Source: Modicisalibacter sp049808615
GTDB taxonomy: Bacteria; Pseudomonadota; Gammaproteobacteria; Pseudomonadales; Halomonadaceae
Length of the DNA stretch: 64,000 nt
Assembly: GCF_049808615.1 (NCBI RefSeq)
Contig: NZ_JBNCAN010000001.1
Span: forward strand, 124,001-188,000
Direction: 5' to 3'
Part shown: positions 1-8,226 of the stretch, in pieces
Position numbering within the stretch: the stretch's first letter is position 1
How the letters are laid out: the number at the start of each line of letters is the position of its first letter
The notes under the pieces: model-generated
The model's input: only the letters and a program-made list of their open reading frames with translations
Databases searched by the model: none
Told to the model about the DNA's origin: nothing
Program-made: the position numbers and the translations under genes

Positions 1-1458
1 CCAAAGGTGATGCAAATGACGCATCACCGGATAGACGCTCTTGGCCAGCGGCCGACGTCGATCCTGAACATGATGCAGCGTCAATGAGCGATCGCCACGG
101 ATATCCGCTTTCCAGACTTGAATATTGGGTTCGCGTACCGACAGCGCATACTGCACCGAGAGGGCTTCGCGAATGCGCTGATAGCCTCGTTCGTCATGGA
201 TGGCATCGATCGTCAACAGCTCTTCGCTGTCGTCATCGATCAGAGAAAACAGCTTCAAATCGCGAATCACCTTGGGCGACAGGAACTGCTGTACGAAGGA
301 TTCATCCTTGAAATTGCGCATGGCGAAATGAAGGGTATCGAGCCAGTCGCTGCCGGCGATATCCGGAAACCACTCGCGATCCTCGTCGGTGGGCGCTTCG
401 CAAATACGCCGGATATCGCTGAACATGGCAAACCCCAGCGCGTAGGGGTTGATGCCACTGTAGTGCGGACTATCGAACCCCGGCTGGTTGACCACCGCGG
501 TGTGCGACTGGAGAAATTCGAGGATCAATCCTTCATCGACCAGCCCTTCATCGAACAGCCGATTCATCAGAGTGTAATGCCAGAAAGTGGCCCAGCCTTC
601 GTTCATCACCTGGGTTTGGCGCTGGGGATAGAAATACTGCGCCAGTTTACGCACGATGCGTACGATTTCACGCTGCCACGGCGCCAGCAACGGGGCATTC
701 TTCTCGATGAAGTAGAGCAGGTTCTCCTGAGGCTCTTCCGGATACCGGCCTTGCTGATGCAAGCCCAAGGGATCCTCGTCGTCGTCCACCAAGGGCGTAT
801 CCAACGCCTGGGAGAGAGGAATCGTGCGCCACAGCATGTTGACCTGGGATTGCAAATACTCCTCGCGCTCGGTCTGGCGCCGAGCCTCCTCCTCGGCAGA
901 GATTGGTGATGGCCGCTTGTAGCGGTCGACGCCATAGTTCTGTAGCGCATGACAGGCATCCAGCAACTGCTCTACCGCCGCTACGCCATAACGCTCCTCG
1001 CATTCCGCAACGTACTTGCGTGCAAAGACCAGGTAGTCGACGATCGCCGAAGCATCGGTCCAGGTACGAAATAGATAATTACCTTTAAAAAAGGAGTTAT
1101 GGCCATAGCAGGCATGCGCCATGACCAACACCTGCATCATCAGGGTATTTTCTTCCATCAGATAGGCGATACAGGGATCGGAGTTGATCACCAGCTCGTA
1201 GGCCAGCCCCATCTGTCCCCGCCGGTAGGCTTGCTCGACGGAAAGGAATTGCTTGCCGAAGGACCAGTGATGATAGCCCACCGGCATGCCGACGCTGGCG
1301 TAGGCGTCCATCATCTGTTCCGAGGTAATGATCTCGATCTGATTGGGATAGATATCCAGGCGATACTCATCCGCAAGGCGCGCGATCTCACGCTCATAGT
1401 CGGTGAGTATCTCGAAGTTCCAATCGGAACCGGTGGCGATAGGGGTTCGTAACGTCAT
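1..1458 (-). CDS. SpoVR family protein (YcgB-like), C-terminus cut by window edge
   Basis: An open frame runs from an ATG at 1458 to the left window edge: 486 codons without a stop. The family is usually about 500-520 residues, so only a short C-terminal piece is missing. The N-terminus (MTLRTPIATGSDWNFEIL) is typical of gammaproteobacterial SpoVR/YcgB proteins. A strong GGAGG ribosome site sits 5-6 bases before the ATG. It is the third gene of a minus-strand run prkA-yeaH-spoVR, a conserved set in proteobacteria linked to stationary phase and nutrient stress. The name comes from a Bacillus spore cortex phenotype. No biochemical activity is established for the proteobacterial protein, and no transmembrane segment is evident. 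Family call is firm; function is not. Confidence 0.9.
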   Translation of the reverse strand, partial: MTLRTPIATGSDWNFEILTDYEREIARLADEYRLDIYPNQIEIITSEQMMDAYASVGMPVGYHHWSFGKQFLSVEQAYRRGQMGLAYELVINSDPCIAYLMEENTLMMQVLVMAHACYGHNSFFKGNYLFRTWTDASAIVDYLVFARKYVAECEERYGVAAVEQLLDACHALQNYGVDRYKRPSPISAEEEARRQTEREEYLQSQVNMLWRTIPLSQALDTPLVDDDEDPLGLHQQGRYPEEPQENLLYFIEKNAPLLAPWQREIVRIVRKLAQYFYPQRQTQVMNEGWATFWHYTLMNRLFDEGLVDEGLILEFLQSHTAVVNQPGFDSPHYSGINPYALGFAMFSDIRRICEAPTDEDREWFPDIAGSDWLDTLHFAMRNFKDESFVQQFLSPKVIRDLKLFSLIDDDSEELLTIDAIHDERGYQRIREALSVQYALSVREPNIQVWKADIRGDRSLTLHHVQDRRRPLAKSVYPVMRHLHHLW

Positions 1459-1521
1459 ACTGCCTCCTGCCATCCGCTATGAATCTATCAATCGCCCACC
1501 ATCGGCTGCCGCTTTCGAGGC

Positions 1522-2802
1522 TCACGCCTCGGCGCGGCGGCGAAACAGTTCGCGGAACACAGGATAGATATCCCCCGGCTCGACGATCTGGCGCATGGCG
1601 AAGCGTTCGGGGAAATCGTCCTGCACACTCTCGTACTCTTCCCACAATGCCTGGTGCGCGTGGGGAGTGATCTCGACATAGGTGTAATACTGCAGGCGTG
1701 GCATCAGCGATTTGACCAGTAACTGCCTACAGGTGGTGGAGTCATCATCCCAGTTGTCACCATCCGAAGCCTGAGCGACATAGAGATTCCATTGCGCCGC
1801 CGGGTAACGCTTGGTGATGATCTCATCGACCAGGGTCAGCGCACTGGAGACGATGGTGCCGCCGGTCTCCCGAGAATAGAAGAACTCCTCCTCGTCGACC
1901 TCCTTGGCGGCGGTATGGTGGCGCACGAAGACCAGCTCCACCTTCTCGTAGTTGCGCTCGAGAAATAGGTAGAGCAACAAGAAGAATCGCTTGGCAATGT
2001 CCTTGTGGGATTGGGTCATCGACCCGGATACATCCATGATACAGAACATCACCGCCTTGTTGGACGGCTGCGGCTGATTGACCAGATGGTTGTAACGCAG
2101 GTCATAGGTATCGATGAAGGGCACCGACTCGAGCCGCTTTTCGAGACGCTCGATCTCGGCCTTCAATTCGGTGATACGCGAGGGATTGCGAAGCACCGGA
2201 TCCTTGCGCTCTTCCGTCTCCAAGGCTTCGATCGCCTCGCGCAGGGCACGACGGATAGGCGCACGCATGGCGATACGACGGGCCTGAGCCTCGCGCATGG
2301 AGCGCACGATGTTGATTCGAGAGGGCACACCATCCTTCGAGATGCCAGCACGAACTGGACGCACTTCCTCGAGATCGACCAGTTGCTTGCGTTCGAGATG
2401 CGGTAGCTCCAGACCATCGAATACGAACTCGAGAAACTCCTCCCGAGTCAACGAGAAGGCGAATTCGTCCATGCCTTCCCCCTGGTCGGAGGCACTTCCC
2501 TCCCCGGCGCCTCCGCCACCCCCGCCACTGGGTCGGCGCAGACGATCGCCCTCGACGAACTCACGGTTACCAGGGCTGACGATGGTGCGCTCGCCACCCG
2601 GACCATGCTGAAACACCGGCTCGGAGATATCCCGAGACGGAATCGACACCTTCTCACCGCGTTCCATGTCGGTAATCGAGCGGCGATTGACCGCCTCTTC
2701 CACCGAACGTTTTATATGGGTGCGATAGCGGTCGAGGAATCGCTGTCGATTCACCGCGCTCTTGTGCCGAGCGTTGAGTCGACGGTCGATAAAGTAGCTC
2801 AT
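1522..2802 (-). CDS. yeaH: YeaH/YhbH family protein (DUF444, vWA-like)
   Basis: A 426-residue DUF444 protein. The start MSYFIDRRLN is preceded by GGAGG; the frame is open for 12 more codons upstream, but that part lacks family similarity and an SD. A glycine/serine-rich low-complexity stretch lies near residue 100. A MIDAS-like DVSGS motif (Asp257, Ser259, Ser261) fits a von Willebrand A type metal-binding fold. The gene lies between prkA and spoVR on the same strand, and in E. coli the partner yeaG (prkA) acts with yeaH in adaptation to sustained nitrogen starvation and other stresses. A perfect 13-bp hairpin separates it from prkA. Its molecular role as a partner of PrkA is inferred from context. 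Confidence 0.93.
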   Translation of the reverse strand: MSYFIDRRLNARHKSAVNRQRFLDRYRTHIKRSVEEAVNRRSITDMERGEKVSIPSRDISEPVFQHGPGGERTIVSPGNREFVEGDRLRRPSGGGGGGAGEGSASDQGEGMDEFAFSLTREEFLEFVFDGLELPHLERKQLVDLEEVRPVRAGISKDGVPSRINIVRSMREAQARRIAMRAPIRRALREAIEALETEERKDPVLRNPSRITELKAEIERLEKRLESVPFIDTYDLRYNHLVNQPQPSNKAVMFCIMDVSGSMTQSHKDIAKRFFLLLYLFLERNYEKVELVFVRHHTAAKEVDEEEFFYSRETGGTIVSSALTLVDEIITKRYPAAQWNLYVAQASDGDNWDDDSTTCRQLLVKSLMPRLQYYTYVEITPHAHQALWEEYESVQDDFPERFAMRQIVEPGDIYPVFRELFRRRAEA

Positions 2803-2830
2803 TTTTTTCCTCCCTGCGCGGACTGCGCGC

Positions 2831-2865
2831 CCCGGCAAGCAGGAGGATATCGCCTGCTTGCCGGG
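2831..2865 (-). repeat. Intercistronic hairpin between prkA and yeaH
   Basis: A perfect 13-bp inverted repeat (CCCGGCAAGCAGG at 2831-2843 and its complement at 2853-2865) with a 9-nt loop fills most of the 75-bp gap between the prkA stop and the yeaH start. No U-tract follows it on the minus strand, so it is more likely an mRNA stability, processing or partial attenuation element than a full terminator. Confidence 0.6.
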
Positions 2866-2877
2866 CAGCGGGTCGTG

Positions 2878-4800
2878 CTACTGCGACTTACGTACCCGCA
2901 GATACCACTCGGACAGTAACCGCACCTGCTTTTCGGTATAACCGCGATCGACCATACGTGCGACGAAATCTTCGTGCTTGCGCTGATCCGAGGCTGACGC
3001 CTTGGCGTTGAAGGAGATCACCGGCAGCAACTCTTCGGTGTTGGCGAACATCTTCTTCTCGATCACGCCCTTGAGTTTTTCGTAGGACTGCCAGCTGGGA
3101 TTCATGCCATTGTTCTGCGCCCGGGCGCGCAATACGAAGTTGACGACCTCATGGCGGAAATCCTTGGGATTGGAAATCCCTGCCGGCTTCTCGATTTTTT
3201 CCAGCTCCTCATTAAGGGCCTGGCGGTTGAATAGCTCCCCAGTCTCCGGATCGCGATACTCCTGATCCTGAATCCAGAAATCCGCATAGGTGACGTAGCG
3301 ATCGAAGATGTTCTGGCCGTATTCGCTGTAGGATTCAAGATAGGCGGTCTGGATTTCCTTGCCGATGAAATCGACGTAGCGTGGCGCGAGGAACTCCTTG
3401 ATGAAGCGCAGATAGCGCTCGTGAGTTTCCTTGGGAAGCTGCTCATGATCGAGGCGCTGCTCCAGCACGTAAAGCAGATGCACCGGATTCGCGGCGATTT
3501 CGTGGGTATCGAAGTTGAAGACCTTGGACAGTATCTTGAAGGCGAAGCGGGTCGAGCGCCCGTCCATGCCCTCATCGACACCGGCGGAGTCTCGATACTC
3601 CTGGATCGATTTGGCCTTGGGATCGGTATCCTTGAGATTTTCGCCATCATAGATGCGCATCTTGGAGTAGATACTCGAGTTCTCGGGCTCCTTGAGTCGG
3701 GAAAGCACCGAGAACTGGGCCAGCATGCGTAAGGTATCCGGAGCACAAGGCGCCTGGTTGAGAGACGAGTGCTCAAGCAGCTTCTTGTAGATATTGATCT
3801 CTTCGGACACTCGCAGGCAGTAGGGCACCTTGACGATATAAACCCGGTCGAGGAACGCTTCGTTGTTGCGATTATTACGGAATTGCTGCCATTCACTCTC
3901 GTTTGAGTGCGCCAGGACAACTCCATCGAAAGGAATTGCCCCCATGCCTTCCGTGGGATTGTAGTTGCCTTCCTGGGTCGCCGTGAGCAAAGGATGGAGC
4001 ACCTTGATCGGTGCCTTGAACATCTCGACGAATTCCATCAACCCCTGATTGGCTTTACACAACCCACCCGAAAAGCTGTAAGCGTCCGGATCGTCCTGGG
4101 AATAGAGCTCGAGCTGGCGAATATCCACCTTACCCACCAGAGAGGAAATATCCTGGTTGTTCTCATCCCCCGGTTCAGTCTTGGAAATGGCGATCTGATT
4201 GAGTCGCGAGGGATGCAGCCGCACCACCCGAAATTTGGAAATATCGCCGCCATACTCCTTGAGTCGTTTGGCGGCCCAGGGCGACATCACGCTTTTAAAA
4301 TAGCGTTGCGGAATGTTGTATTCCTTTTCCAGCAACTCACCATCATGTTCCGGCGAGAACAGTCCCAGGGGAGATTCATAGACCGGGGAATCCTTGATGG
4401 CGTAAAAAGGCACGCGCTCCATCAGCAGCTTGAGGCGTTCGGCCAGGGAGGACTTGCCCCCGCCGACAGGGCCGAGCAGATAAAGGATCTGCTTGCGCTC
4501 TTCCAGCCCTTGAGCCGCATGTCGGAAATACGCCACGATCTGCTCGATGGCGTCTTCCATGCCATAGAACTCGGAGAAGGCAGGGTAACGACGGATGACC
4601 TTGTTAGCGAAGATGCGTGATAGACGTGAATCCTTGGCCGTATCGATGACCTCAGGCTCGCCGATGGCCTTGAGCATTCGCTCTGCAGCCGAGGCATAGA
4701 CGGAGGGGTCTTGGCGGCATAACTCCAGGTATTCCTGAAGACTCATTTCTTCTTGCTGAACCTGTTCATAGCGGTTCTGCACATGATCGAAGATACTCAT
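2878..4800 (-). CDS. prkA: PrkA family serine protein kinase (YeaG)
   Basis: A 640-residue protein matching the full length of PrkA/YeaG. The N-terminal AAA-type domain carries a P-loop GPVGGGKSS at residues 110-118; the C-terminal PrkA domain has distant similarity to cAMP-dependent kinases. Bacillus PrkA phosphorylates a roughly 60-kDa protein, and E. coli YeaG has kinase and stress-survival roles; AAA+ protease activity has also been reported for Bacillus PrkA. The start ATG at 4800 has AGGAGG 5 bases upstream. It is the first gene of the prkA-yeaH-spoVR block, so a stress-responsive promoter should lie in 4801-5035. No confident sigma-54 site was found there. Confidence 0.95.
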   Translation of the reverse strand: MSIFDHVQNRYEQVQQEEMSLQEYLELCRQDPSVYASAAERMLKAIGEPEVIDTAKDSRLSRIFANKVIRRYPAFSEFYGMEDAIEQIVAYFRHAAQGLEERKQILYLLGPVGGGKSSLAERLKLLMERVPFYAIKDSPVYESPLGLFSPEHDGELLEKEYNIPQRYFKSVMSPWAAKRLKEYGGDISKFRVVRLHPSRLNQIAISKTEPGDENNQDISSLVGKVDIRQLELYSQDDPDAYSFSGGLCKANQGLMEFVEMFKAPIKVLHPLLTATQEGNYNPTEGMGAIPFDGVVLAHSNESEWQQFRNNRNNEAFLDRVYIVKVPYCLRVSEEINIYKKLLEHSSLNQAPCAPDTLRMLAQFSVLSRLKEPENSSIYSKMRIYDGENLKDTDPKAKSIQEYRDSAGVDEGMDGRSTRFAFKILSKVFNFDTHEIAANPVHLLYVLEQRLDHEQLPKETHERYLRFIKEFLAPRYVDFIGKEIQTAYLESYSEYGQNIFDRYVTYADFWIQDQEYRDPETGELFNRQALNEELEKIEKPAGISNPKDFRHEVVNFVLRARAQNNGMNPSWQSYEKLKGVIEKKMFANTEELLPVISFNAKASASDQRKHEDFVARMVDRGYTEKQVRLLSEWYLRVRKSQ

Positions 4801-5035
4801 TGAAGCCTCCTTGGTCGCGATCCCGGTCGCTCGACACAGATCAAAGCTTTCCGGACAGGCGTATTTATCAGCATAGACGGATAAACCAGCTGGCGAGGGA
4901 GAGCTTGCCCTGCGTTTTCAACGCAACCTCACTCACGCTCTTCTTTAATTGTTATGAACGTCAAGGGCCTAAATTGGTTCGCCCTCGCAAATAAGGAAGT
5001 TATGTAACAAAAATGTGTCATTTGCATCACGCTTT

Positions 5036-7048
5036 TCATAATGCCGCAGCCAAACGCGTTCCCTGATCGATGGCGCGCTTGGCATCGAGTTCCGCTGCCT
5101 TGTCCGCTCCGCCGATCACATGTACCGACACCCCGGCAGTCCGCAATGGTTCGAGCAGTTCCACCACCGACTCCTGACCGGCACAGACAACGACGTTGTC
5201 CACCTCCAGTAGCTTCGCCTGACCGTCGATGCGCACATGCAAGCCTGCATCATCGATTGCCACGTACTCACACCCGGCGATGGCCTGGACCTCGCGATGC
5301 CTCAGCGAGACGCGGTGCACCCAGCCGGTAGAGGTTCCCAAATCCTTGCCCGGTTTCGAGGCCTTGCGCTGCAGCAGATAGATCTGTCGCGGTGTCTCTG
5401 GACGCTTTTGTGCCTTGAGTCCACCCCGGTTGCTTACCGTGATATCGACTCCCCACTCATCGTACCAAGCCTCGGCATCAAGGGTCGGATGCCCGGCATG
5501 AGAGAGCAGTTCAGCGACATCGAAACCGATGCCCCCCGCGCCGATGATGGCGACCCGCCGTCCGACCCGCTCGGGCTGCAGGATGGCCTCAGGATAACTA
5601 ATCACCTTGGGGTGGTCGCTGCCCGAGAGCGTTATATCTCGCGGGCGCACCCCCGTGGCGAGAATGACCTCATCGAAGCCGGTCAAGGTTTTTGGATCGG
5701 GCTCAGAGTTCAAGCGTACCTCAACACCATACTTGTCGAGCATTGTTCGATAGTAGCGTAGCGTCTCGTCGAACTCTTCCTTGCCCGGTATCTTGCGGGC
5801 GAAATTGAACTGCCCACCGAGTATGTCATTACGTTCGAACAGCACCACGCGATGACCGCGACTCGCGGCGGTTACCGCGCTGGCCAGCCCCGCCGGTCCG
5901 GCGCCGACCACGGCAATCGATTTCGGTGCTTCAGCGGGCAGTATCTCGAGTTCGGTTTCGTGACACGCCCGCGGATTGACCAGGCACGAGGTCAACTTGC
6001 CCTGAAAAGTATGATCGAGACAAGCCTGATTGCAGGCGATACAGGTATTGATCTCATCGCTTAGCCCGGCTGCGGCCTTCTTGATCCACTCAGGGTCGGC
6101 GAGAAAGGGACGCGCCATCGACACCATGTCTGCATGACCCTCGGCCAATACACGTTCGGCCACTTCGGGCATGTTGATCCGGTTGGTCGTAATGAGTGGA
6201 ATGGTCAGTTCCGACTTCATGCGCCTGGACACCTCGGTAAACGCCGCCCGAGGCACGCTGGTCACGATGGTCGGCACCCTGGCCTCATGCCAGCCGATAC
6301 CGGTGTTGATCAGGCTCGCTCCAGCAGCCTCGACGGCCCGCCCCAATGCCACCACCTCCTCCCAGGTGCTGCCTTCCTCGACCAGATCGATCATCGACAG
6401 GCGATAGATGATCAGGAAATTTGCGCCCAAGGACTCACGGATACGGCGCACTATCTCGACGGGGAAGCGAATACGGTTGGCGAGCTCGCCGCCCCAGTCG
6501 TCGTCGCGCTGGTTGGTACGCAGGCACACGAACTGATTGATCAGGTAGCCTTCGGAGCCCATGATCTCGACGCCGTCGTAACCGGCCTCCTTGGCCAATT
6601 GCGCGCAACGCACATAGTCGCCGATCTGAGCCTCGATCTCATCTGGCAAGAGCGCCCGAGGCGTAAACGGGTTGATGGGCGACTTGATGGCGGAAGGCGC
6701 CACCAATTCCGGCGAATAAGCGTAGCGACCGGCATGCAATATCTGCAGGCAGATACGACTGTCCTCGGCGTGGACCGCCGCCGTTATCTCATGGTGCTGA
6801 GCCGCTTCCTGTGCATTGGTGAGCTTGGCGGCCCCCTGAAATACCGCCCCTTCTGGATTGGGGGCAATACCGCCGGTCACGATCAATCCCACCCCGGCCC
6901 GGGCGCGCTCGCCGTAGAAGGCGGCCAAACGCGTGAAGCCATTGGGCGCCTCTTCGAGATTGGTATGCATGGAGCCCATGAGCACGCGGTTCTTGAGCGT
7001 TGTATTGCCTACATCGAGGGATCGAAACAGGTGGGGATAGGCAGGCAT
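5036..7048 (-). CDS. fadH: NADPH-dependent 2,4-dienoyl-CoA reductase
   Basis: A 670-residue enzyme (E. coli FadH is about 672) needed to beta-oxidise unsaturated fatty acids with double bonds at even positions: it reduces 2,4-dienoyl-CoA using NADPH. The N-terminal half is an Old Yellow Enzyme-type FMN barrel. Cysteines 336, 339, 343 and 355 form the 4Fe-4S motif (C-x2-C-x3-C-x11-C). The C-terminal half has two Rossmann dinucleotide motifs, GAGPAG for FAD and GAGGIG for NADPH. The ATG at 7048 follows GAGGAG; the frame is open 43 codons further upstream, but that part resembles no family member. It is monocistronic between the tRNA terminator and the prkA promoter region. Confidence 0.95.
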   Translation of the reverse strand: MPAYPHLFRSLDVGNTTLKNRVLMGSMHTNLEEAPNGFTRLAAFYGERARAGVGLIVTGGIAPNPEGAVFQGAAKLTNAQEAAQHHEITAAVHAEDSRICLQILHAGRYAYSPELVAPSAIKSPINPFTPRALLPDEIEAQIGDYVRCAQLAKEAGYDGVEIMGSEGYLINQFVCLRTNQRDDDWGGELANRIRFPVEIVRRIRESLGANFLIIYRLSMIDLVEEGSTWEEVVALGRAVEAAGASLINTGIGWHEARVPTIVTSVPRAAFTEVSRRMKSELTIPLITTNRINMPEVAERVLAEGHADMVSMARPFLADPEWIKKAAAGLSDEINTCIACNQACLDHTFQGKLTSCLVNPRACHETELEILPAEAPKSIAVVGAGPAGLASAVTAASRGHRVVLFERNDILGGQFNFARKIPGKEEFDETLRYYRTMLDKYGVEVRLNSEPDPKTLTGFDEVILATGVRPRDITLSGSDHPKVISYPEAILQPERVGRRVAIIGAGGIGFDVAELLSHAGHPTLDAEAWYDEWGVDITVSNRGGLKAQKRPETPRQIYLLQRKASKPGKDLGTSTGWVHRVSLRHREVQAIAGCEYVAIDDAGLHVRIDGQAKLLEVDNVVVCAGQESVVELLEPLRTAGVSVHVIGGADKAAELDAKRAIDQGTRLAAAL

Positions 7049-7175
7049 GACGCACTCCTCGCTCAGGCACGAATTCAAACAACCGTATGAGCAGTGTAGC
7101 GAAGCGCGATAGGGACACAAGCCCGACCAAGGGCGCAGAGCCGGAGCATGCTTCAACCAAGGAGAGCCAGAGCGC

Positions 7176-7204
7176 AAAAACCCCGAGCCATAAGACTCGA
7201 GGTT
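7176..7204 (-). terminator. Rho-independent terminator of the tRNA-Val/Asp cluster
   Basis: On the minus strand AACCTCGAG, an 8-nt loop and CTCGGGGTT form a stem with one G-U pair, followed by a run of T. It lies 19 bp past the 3' end of the last tRNA-Asp, in the direction of tRNA transcription. Confidence 0.9.
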
Positions 7205-7222
7205 AACACCGACTATCGACAG

Positions 7223-7299
7223 TGGCGGACCGGACGGGACTCGAACCCGCGACCTCCGGCGTGACAGGCCGGCATTCTAACCGACTGAACTACCGGTCC
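7223..7299 (-). tRNA. tRNA-Asp (GUC)
   Basis: A 77-nt cloverleaf with 7-bp acceptor stem (GGACCGG/CCGGTCC), discriminator G, encoded CCA, anticodon GTC and a T-loop GGTTCGAGTCC. It is identical in sequence to the two other Asp genes in this cluster, and is the last gene of the cluster before the terminator. Confidence 0.97.
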
Positions 7300-7302
7300 G
7301 TG

Positions 7303-7379
7303 TGGTGGGTGGTACAGGACTCGAACCTGTGACCCCCAGCATGTGAGGCTGGTGCTCTAACCGGCTGAGCTAACCACCC
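7303..7379 (-). tRNA. tRNA-Val (CAC)
   Basis: A 77-nt cloverleaf with acceptor GGGTGGT/ACCACCC, discriminator A, encoded CCA and anticodon CAC, reading GUG. It is separated by 3 bp from the downstream tRNA-Asp, so the two must be processed from one transcript. It differs from the tRNA-Val at 7728 in anticodon and D-loop length. Confidence 0.96.
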
Positions 7380-7428
7380 TATCGATATAGATTCATCGAT
7401 ATAACTGCAGTATCACTGAATGACCAGA

Positions 7429-7505
7429 TGGCGGACCGGACGGGACTCGAACCCGCGACCTCCGGCGTGACAGGCCGGCATTCTAACCGACTGAACTACC
7501 GGTCC
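7429..7505 (-). tRNA. tRNA-Asp (GUC)
   Basis: The second 77-nt tRNA-Asp, with the same acceptor, anticodon arm and encoded CCA as the copies at 7223 and 7600. Confidence 0.97.
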
Positions 7506-7599
7506 TGCTTACTCTATGCTTGGCGACTCGGGCTGTCACATCCGACGACGCAAGGCTTGCAATATCATTCATGACTGTTTGTGAAATAGCCTCTGGAAA

Positions 7600-7676
7600 T
7601 GGCGGACCGGACGGGACTCGAACCCGCGACCTCCGGCGTGACAGGCCGGCATTCTAACCGACTGAACTACCGGTCC
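7600..7676 (-). tRNA. tRNA-Asp (GUC)
   Basis: The third 77-nt tRNA-Asp, with encoded CCA and anticodon GTC. The spacers between the Asp genes are unrelated in sequence, so only the tRNA genes themselves are kept identical. Confidence 0.97.
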
Positions 7677-7727
7677 CCATGATTTCCCGATGACGCGACG
7701 TCCCATACCAGAGTTGCATCGAAGATA

Positions 7728-7803
7728 TGGTGGGTGGTACTGGGCTCGAACCAGTGACCCCCAGCTTGTAAGGCTGGTGCTCTTCCAACTGAGCTAACCA
7801 CCC
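7728..7803 (-). tRNA. tRNA-Val (UAC)
   Basis: A 76-nt cloverleaf, acceptor GGGTGGT/ACCACCC, encoded CCA, anticodon TAC, which reads GUA and GUG by wobble. It is the promoter-proximal gene of the five-tRNA cluster. Confidence 0.97.
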
Positions 7804-7818
7804 GTCACGTGGCGCTGC

Positions 7819-7846
7819 ATTCTACAGCGCGACCATGGAATGTCAA
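7819..7846 (-). promoter_or_regulatory. Sigma-70 promoter of the tRNA cluster
   Basis: The minus strand carries a perfect -35 TTGACA (7841-7846), a 16-bp spacer and -10 TAGAAT (7819-7824). A GC-rich discriminator typical of stringently controlled stable RNA promoters follows. The start of tRNA-Val(UAC) lies 15 bp downstream of the -10. Confidence 0.85.
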
Positions 7847-8137
7847 CGCTTTTTGCTAGCCAGCCTGGCGCAGGCTTTCCATTTCGATTTCATTGACTTG
7901 CCGGGGAAATGAAACATGCGCTTGCAAGCCATCGCGCAAAAGATTGAATTGCATTTTTACACCGCCCCTCATGCGGTGCAATGTCGCAGCAAGTCAGTGA
8001 GATATAAGGATTCAGGCTAGCATTTATCGCCTGTTGCACCCTGTTTACGGCCTCCATCGGTCACAACGTGCGCGCAATCAACCGTTACTTCTTATTTAGG
8101 TTACTGGGCGGCTACGCTAGAATCGGCGATCGACACC

Positions 8138-8151
8138 TTGATCTCTATCAT
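8138..8151 (+). promoter_or_regulatory. Anr/FNR box upstream of ccoN
   Basis: TTGAT-CTCT-ATCAT matches 9 of 10 positions of the FNR/Anr consensus TTGAT-N4-ATCAA. It is centred about 82 bp before the ccoN start, which suits activation from near -41.5. cbb3 oxidase operons are classic FNR/Anr targets under low oxygen. It is the only clear site in the 7804-8226 gap, which otherwise holds the divergent tRNA promoter and no gene. Confidence 0.75.
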
Positions 8152-8226
8152 GATGAAGGCGGAGGAGCTGGGGCATACTGTGACCCGGAAGTGCCTCCCT
8201 AACAACGCGTTCGATGGGAACAAAAC

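Noticed and set aside
8..5027. TGATGCAAATGAC occurs at 8-20 (plus) and at 5015-5027 (minus)
   Set aside because: A single 13-bp coincidence, one copy inside the spoVR coding region, with no extended similarity or symmetry.
4801..5035. Possible sigma-54 or sigma-S promoter for prkA
   Set aside because: No TGGC-N-TTGC pair at the correct spacing was found. A CTATGCT on the minus strand (4870-4876) is only a weak sigma-S -10 match, so no feature was called.
6134..7090. A 318-codon plus-strand frame opposite fadH
   Set aside because: It is antisense to fadH, whose cofactor motifs are all intact.
7223..7803. tRNA clusters as integration sites of a mobile element
   Set aside because: No integrase, no duplicated tRNA 3' ends beyond the full genes, and flanking genes are housekeeping.
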